A stretch of DNA of 9,084 nt from Deltaproteobacteria bacterium (GTDB lineage Bacteria > Desulfobacterota > SM23-61), in the NCBI GenBank assembly GCA_026388915.1, contig JAPLIW010000618.1, forward strand, positions 1-9,084, read 5' to 3'. The translations under genes and the position numbers were made by a program. The notes below the pieces were generated by a model. That model was not told the DNA's origin, ran no database searches, and saw nothing but the letters and a program-made list of their open reading frames with translations. Below, in pieces: positions 6,901 to 9,084 of the stretch; within the stretch, counting starts at the first letter, position 1; the number at the start of each line of letters is the position of its first letter.

Positions 6901-7108
6901 ACCACAGAGATCATGACCCGACGAAACCGAAAACAAAAAGCAATGAACCGCAGAGCGCACAGAGATCCCAGAGCTTTCATCCAGGGTTAGAACAGCCGAA
7001 AGGAAAGAATAAATACCAAAACCTGGAGAAACCTATGCAGGCATTGAGCGCTGTAAAGATATTCTTATTATTAGCCTTCATATCTCTGCGCAATCTGCGT
7101 AATCTGCG
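6901..7108. repeat. About 210-bp element bounded by inverted period-9 CRCAGAG arrays
   Basis: On the plus strand CGCAGAG, CACAGAG and CCCAGAG occur at 6949, 6958 and 6967, with another CACAGAG at 6903. At the other end CTGCG occurs at 7086, 7095 and 7104. Both arrays have an exact nine-base period and opposite orientation. The interior (about 6975-7080) is AT-rich and has no gene I can support. The element ends two bases from the stop codon of the 96-residue gene and fills most of the 248-base gap before the lipoate-ligase-like gene. I see no strong promoter in this gap. Confidence 0.75.
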
Positions 7109-7110
7109 AA

Positions 7111-7401
7111 TTAATTCTTGATCCGATTCTTTTCGTCGAAAATGCTCCCCACGTCCTTCCATTTGCCGTTGGCAAAAATCAGGAACACATCCCCCGCCGA
7201 GGTATCGATCACCCAGGCGGAGCTGGCGTCCTTCGCGGCGATCTGAAAGCGAGCGAAGGGCTGCTGGGCCATGGGGGAGAAGCCACCCCCGAAGGCCTGC
7301 GGGGGTTCCCGCAGCCACAAGGATCCGGCGGCGGTAACTCCCAGGATCAACCCCGCCAGGATCAGCAGGGTCCGAAAATCCAAGACGATCTTTCTTTTCA
7401 T
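7111..7401 (-). CDS. Small membrane-anchored or exported protein of unknown function, 96 residues
   Basis: The ATG at 7401 follows AGGGAGGA with eight bases between. The product has a positively charged start (MKRKIVLDFR) and one hydrophobic helix at about 10-29 (TLLILAGLILGVTAAGSLWL), then a roughly 65-residue soluble part. This fits a signal anchor; there is no clear lipobox or signal-peptidase site. The soluble part ends with SAWVIDTSAGDVFLIFANGKWKDVGSIF, a short beta-rich pattern seen in other small secreted hypotheticals, here in a small bitopic protein. It lies downstream of the MEMO-type gene on the same strand but is separated from it by a MITE-like element. No function is proposed. 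Confidence 0.75.
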   Translation of the reverse strand: MKRKIVLDFRTLLILAGLILGVTAAGSLWLREPPQAFGGGFSPMAQQPFARFQIAAKDASSAWVIDTSAGDVFLIFANGKWKDVGSIFDEKNRIKN

Positions 7402-7404
7402 CCG

Positions 7405-7488
7405 TTATCCTCCCTGAGGGGAAAATCCCCCTGAATTCCCTTCGTCGCCGCGAGCGAAACGGAGCATCATCCGGTTCTTTTCGCCCAT
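7405..7488 (-). CDS. Possible 27-residue leader ORF before the 96-residue gene
   Basis: ATG 7488 to TAA 7405 encodes MGEKNRMMLRFARGDEGNSG followed by GFSPQGG. It stops three bases before the ATG of the 96-residue gene, and its last codons contain that gene's Shine-Dalgarno sequence, a layout that would allow translational coupling. A small hairpin (GGGGA/TCCCC, plus strand 7418-7430) lies inside it. It has no convincing ribosome binding site of its own and may be chance. Confidence 0.25.
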   Translation of the reverse strand: MGEKNRMMLRFARGDEGNSGGFSPQGG

Positions 7489-7513
7489 CCCCGGGTCGGG
7501 GACCGATCAAGCA

Positions 7514-7648
7514 TGACGATCTCGTAAAAAGTCTCTTGAAGCGTCACCCCGGCGAAAGCCGGGGTCCAGAACATCTTGAAATAACTGGATTCCGGCTTTC
7601 GCCGGAATGACGAATTCTATGGAATTGCGACTTTTTACGAGTTCATCA
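7514..7648. mobile_element. MITE-like element with 20-bp terminal inverted repeats and two internal palindromes
   Basis: The left end TGACGATCTCGTAAAAAGTC (7514-7533) matches the reverse complement of 7629-7648 at 18 of 20 bases, with a perfect 13-base core CTCGTAAAAAGTC. Inside are two 28-base units, 7542-7569 and 7585-7612, that are inverted copies of each other with four differences. Each is itself a hairpin (CCCCGGCGAAAGCCGGGG and TTCCGGCTTTCGCCGGAA). The nine-base direct repeat ATCAAGCAT occurs at 7506-7514 and 7645-7653 and may be a target duplication, in which case the inserted segment is 7515-7644. There is no transposase gene. Repeats of this general type (CGTCATTCCGGCGAAAGCCGGAAT-like hairpins) are common between genes in many proteobacteria. 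It sits at the 3' end of the MEMO gene, whose stop codon lies in the right terminal repeat. Confidence 0.85.
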
Positions 7649-8887
7649 AGCATAAAAGGCTAAACTGGAAAAGGTGACCACCGATTGCGTGTTTGAGTCC
7701 ACCGACTGGCTGTACTTTAAGAGCTTTCCGGAAACGCCTTCTAATAAACGGAGAAGCACGTAGATGGGAGAGAGACCGCAGACTTTTCGCCGGTCCTTTT
7801 CGCGGGCCAGAAGGGTGAAAAACCCTTCCGCATCGTTCCGCTCGGCATATTCCAGCAGGCGCCGGTCTTCCTCGGCCAGGCTTCGCAGGGAAAGCCGGTT
7901 GGGGGGGTCGGGGTCTCCGAAGCGGAGGCCCACATGGGCCAAATCCGCGCTGGCCAGAAGGCAGACTTTTTTCCCGGTTTGGGTGGTGGCTTTTTTCAAG
8001 GCGGCAATAAAAGGGGCTACCCCCGGCAGATCCATGGGGCTCGTCCCCTTCAGGATCGCTTCCTGAAAGGAACCACAGAGAATGGGGACCATTTGAAAAG
8101 AGGTTTTTCCCGGCCAGAGGGCCCGCAAAAAGACCAGCTGGAGCTCGATGGAGTGCTCCATCCGGTGAGCAAGCTCATCCTCATAGAAATCGCCCCCGCA
8201 CCCGGCTTCCACCACCGACAGGAATTCCGCATCGGTCTCGACCGGGCCCCAGGGGGTCTGGAAATGCTTGCGGGTGAGGGCAAAGGGTCGTTTCATGGCC
8301 GCATGGGCGGTCCCCAGAATGATGAACAAGTCCGCCGGGGAGGCTTCGAGAATCGCCCGGTGGGCGAACGCGTAACAGGTCCCTCCCCGCTGGTAATCGA
8401 TATGGGGAGCGATGACCCCGGCCAGGTTCTGGGGCTTCCCGTTCGGAGCGGGGAATCCAGGCCCCTCCGGGTCGCGGAAGAAGAACTCGATGCTCTTTCT
8501 CAGCTTATCGCCGTCCTCCTCGTAGGATTCCCCGGCAAGCGTGAGCGGCCGATAGGGAGACTTGCGGAAGTCTTCGATGATCTTTTCCTCGGCCGAGCGG
8601 AAACGTTCTCCCTCCAGCAGCAAATATTCGTCGAGCTGGTCGATCAGGTCCTGGATCTTCTCCCGGTAGAGAAGTTCGCCGAAACGGCGCATGAATTCCG
8701 ACTGGATGTCCACGATGGAATGAAGCCCGTCGAAATGGCTGATGATAAAAAAAGTGGGGAAAGGAATAAAAAGGAGCTTGCCCGAAAGGTTCAAGGGGTC
8801 CCGGAGGCAGACCACCTTCTGTCCGGAAACTTCGGCCGGGAAGATATCCAGGCTGCGCATTCGGGGATATGAATTTTCCTGCCCCAT
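7646..8887 (-). CDS. amrB: AmmeMemoRadiSam system protein B (MEMO family)
   Basis: 413 residues from ATG 8887, chosen because GAAGGA lies seven bases upstream and a promoter lies just beyond. The open frame continues to 9058 but there only translates a short repeat. Residues 11-110 form an N-terminal region (RSLDIFPAEVSGQKVVCLRD onward) also seen in longer deltaproteobacterial members. The MEMO domain starts near 115. Expected metal or active-site residues are present: His162 (APHIDYQRGG), His195 (LGTAH), Asp315 and His318 (ASADLAHVGLRFG) and Cys370 (VCGLSPIYVLL), plus EHSIELQLVFL at 244-254. MEMO proteins resemble class III extradiol dioxygenases, and in prokaryotes they occur with AMMECR1 and a radical SAM protein. 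Neither partner gene is in the window. The biochemical role is unsettled. Confidence 0.9.
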   Translation of the reverse strand: MGQENSYPRMRSLDIFPAEVSGQKVVCLRDPLNLSGKLLFIPFPTFFIISHFDGLHSIVDIQSEFMRRFGELLYREKIQDLIDQLDEYLLLEGERFRSAEEKIIEDFRKSPYRPLTLAGESYEEDGDKLRKSIEFFFRDPEGPGFPAPNGKPQNLAGVIAPHIDYQRGGTCYAFAHRAILEASPADLFIILGTAHAAMKRPFALTRKHFQTPWGPVETDAEFLSVVEAGCGGDFYEDELAHRMEHSIELQLVFLRALWPGKTSFQMVPILCGSFQEAILKGTSPMDLPGVAPFIAALKKATTQTGKKVCLLASADLAHVGLRFGDPDPPNRLSLRSLAEEDRRLLEYAERNDAEGFFTLLAREKDRRKVCGLSPIYVLLRLLEGVSGKLLKYSQSVDSNTQSVVTFSSLAFYA

Positions 8888-8938
8888 GAGGAAATCCTTC
8901 GGTGCGGGAAACTCAGAATTCTTCATCCGGTCCAGATG

Positions 8939-8967
8939 TTTATATAGAGTTTCAGGGAGGAAGTCAA
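8939..8967 (-). promoter_or_regulatory. Sigma70-type promoter for the MEMO gene
   Basis: On the minus strand TTGACT (8962-8967) and TATAAA (8939-8944) are separated by exactly 17 bases, each one mismatch from consensus. The -10 ends 12 bases before the in-frame ATG at 8932, which would leave a leader of only a few bases there. This favours the ATG at 8887, giving a leader of about 45 bases with a Shine-Dalgarno sequence. Confidence 0.75.
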
Positions 8968-8971
8968 GACA

Positions 8972-9079
8972 AATGCGGAATGCGGAATGTGGAATTCGAA
9001 ACGCTGAACGCGGAGTTAGACCCAATCTTCTTTCCATTCCGCATTCCGAATTCCGCATTCGGCATTCGGCTCAGGCATT
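8972..9079. repeat. Inverted arrays of a period-7 GCGGAAT motif
   Basis: The left part has ATGCGGAATGCGGAATGTGG from 8973. The right part (about 9034-9068) has ATTCCGCATTCC, AATTCCGCATTCGG and GCATTCGG in the opposite orientation. The segment between is about 40 bases and partly degenerate. Translated, it gives the SAFRIPHSAFRI-type peptide that inflates start-site predictions. The array starts five bases upstream of the MEMO -35 box. The other side is cut by the window edge, so full extent is unknown. Confidence 0.75.
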
Positions 9080-9084
9080 GCCCG

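Noticed and set aside
7021..7064. Promoter TTTACA/TAGGTT on the minus strand upstream of the ligase-like gene
   Set aside because: The -10 matches only three of six bases and the site lies within the repeat element, so support is too weak to list.
6949..7108. CRISPR array
   Set aside because: The units are 7-9 bases with a 9-base period and no spacers. This is a degenerate short tandem repeat.
7934..8872. 312-residue open frame on the plus strand
   Set aside because: It is antisense to the MEMO gene, whose family motifs are clear.

Overview
This GC-rich, gene-dense window looks like a chromosomal piece of a deltaproteobacterium (Desulfobacterota, perhaps a Syntrophobacterales-like anaerobe). 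The lineage is inferred from the lnt-prfB pair, a MEMO-family AmmeMemoRadiSam protein with the long N-terminal region, a tripartite tricarboxylate transporter remnant, and the kinds of intergenic repeats present. No rRNA or tRNA gene, CRISPR array or intact insertion sequence was seen.

Plus-strand part (1-3200): the C-terminal three quarters of apolipoprotein N-acyltransferase (lnt) overlaps prfB by 23 bases. prfB encodes release factor 2 and must be read through a classic +1 programmed frameshift (CTT TGA C at 1202-1208), giving 365 residues. A 195-bp repeat element follows, then a metallo-beta-lactamase-fold hydrolase related to RNase Z. The next gene is convergent. The roughly 490 bp between the two hold a large imperfect palindrome and a short tandem array, and no convincing gene.

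Minus-strand part (9084 down to 3693), in transcription order: a MEMO/AmmeMemoRadiSam B protein with a well-formed sigma70-type promoter; a 135-bp MITE-like element; a 96-residue single-pass membrane or exported protein; a second period-9 repeat element; a lipoate-protein-ligase-like protein lacking the glycine-rich substrate loop, followed 26 bases later by a 98-residue winged-helix-like protein; a chimeric pseudogene in which the start of a tctC is joined to the end of a tctA; and a 426-residue conserved-looking protein that I do not recognise.

The most unusual feature lies between the genes. Three unrelated genes (prfB, the 426-residue gene and the 96-residue gene) each carry, 2 to 12 bases after the stop codon, three copies of a CRCAGAK-like motif spaced 9 to 10 bases apart. 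The arrays read in the same orientation relative to the gene each time, and two of the three have a matching inverted array 140-200 bp further on. A fourth element, with different terminal repeats, overlaps the stop codon of the MEMO gene. This suggests a family of repeats associated with 3' ends.
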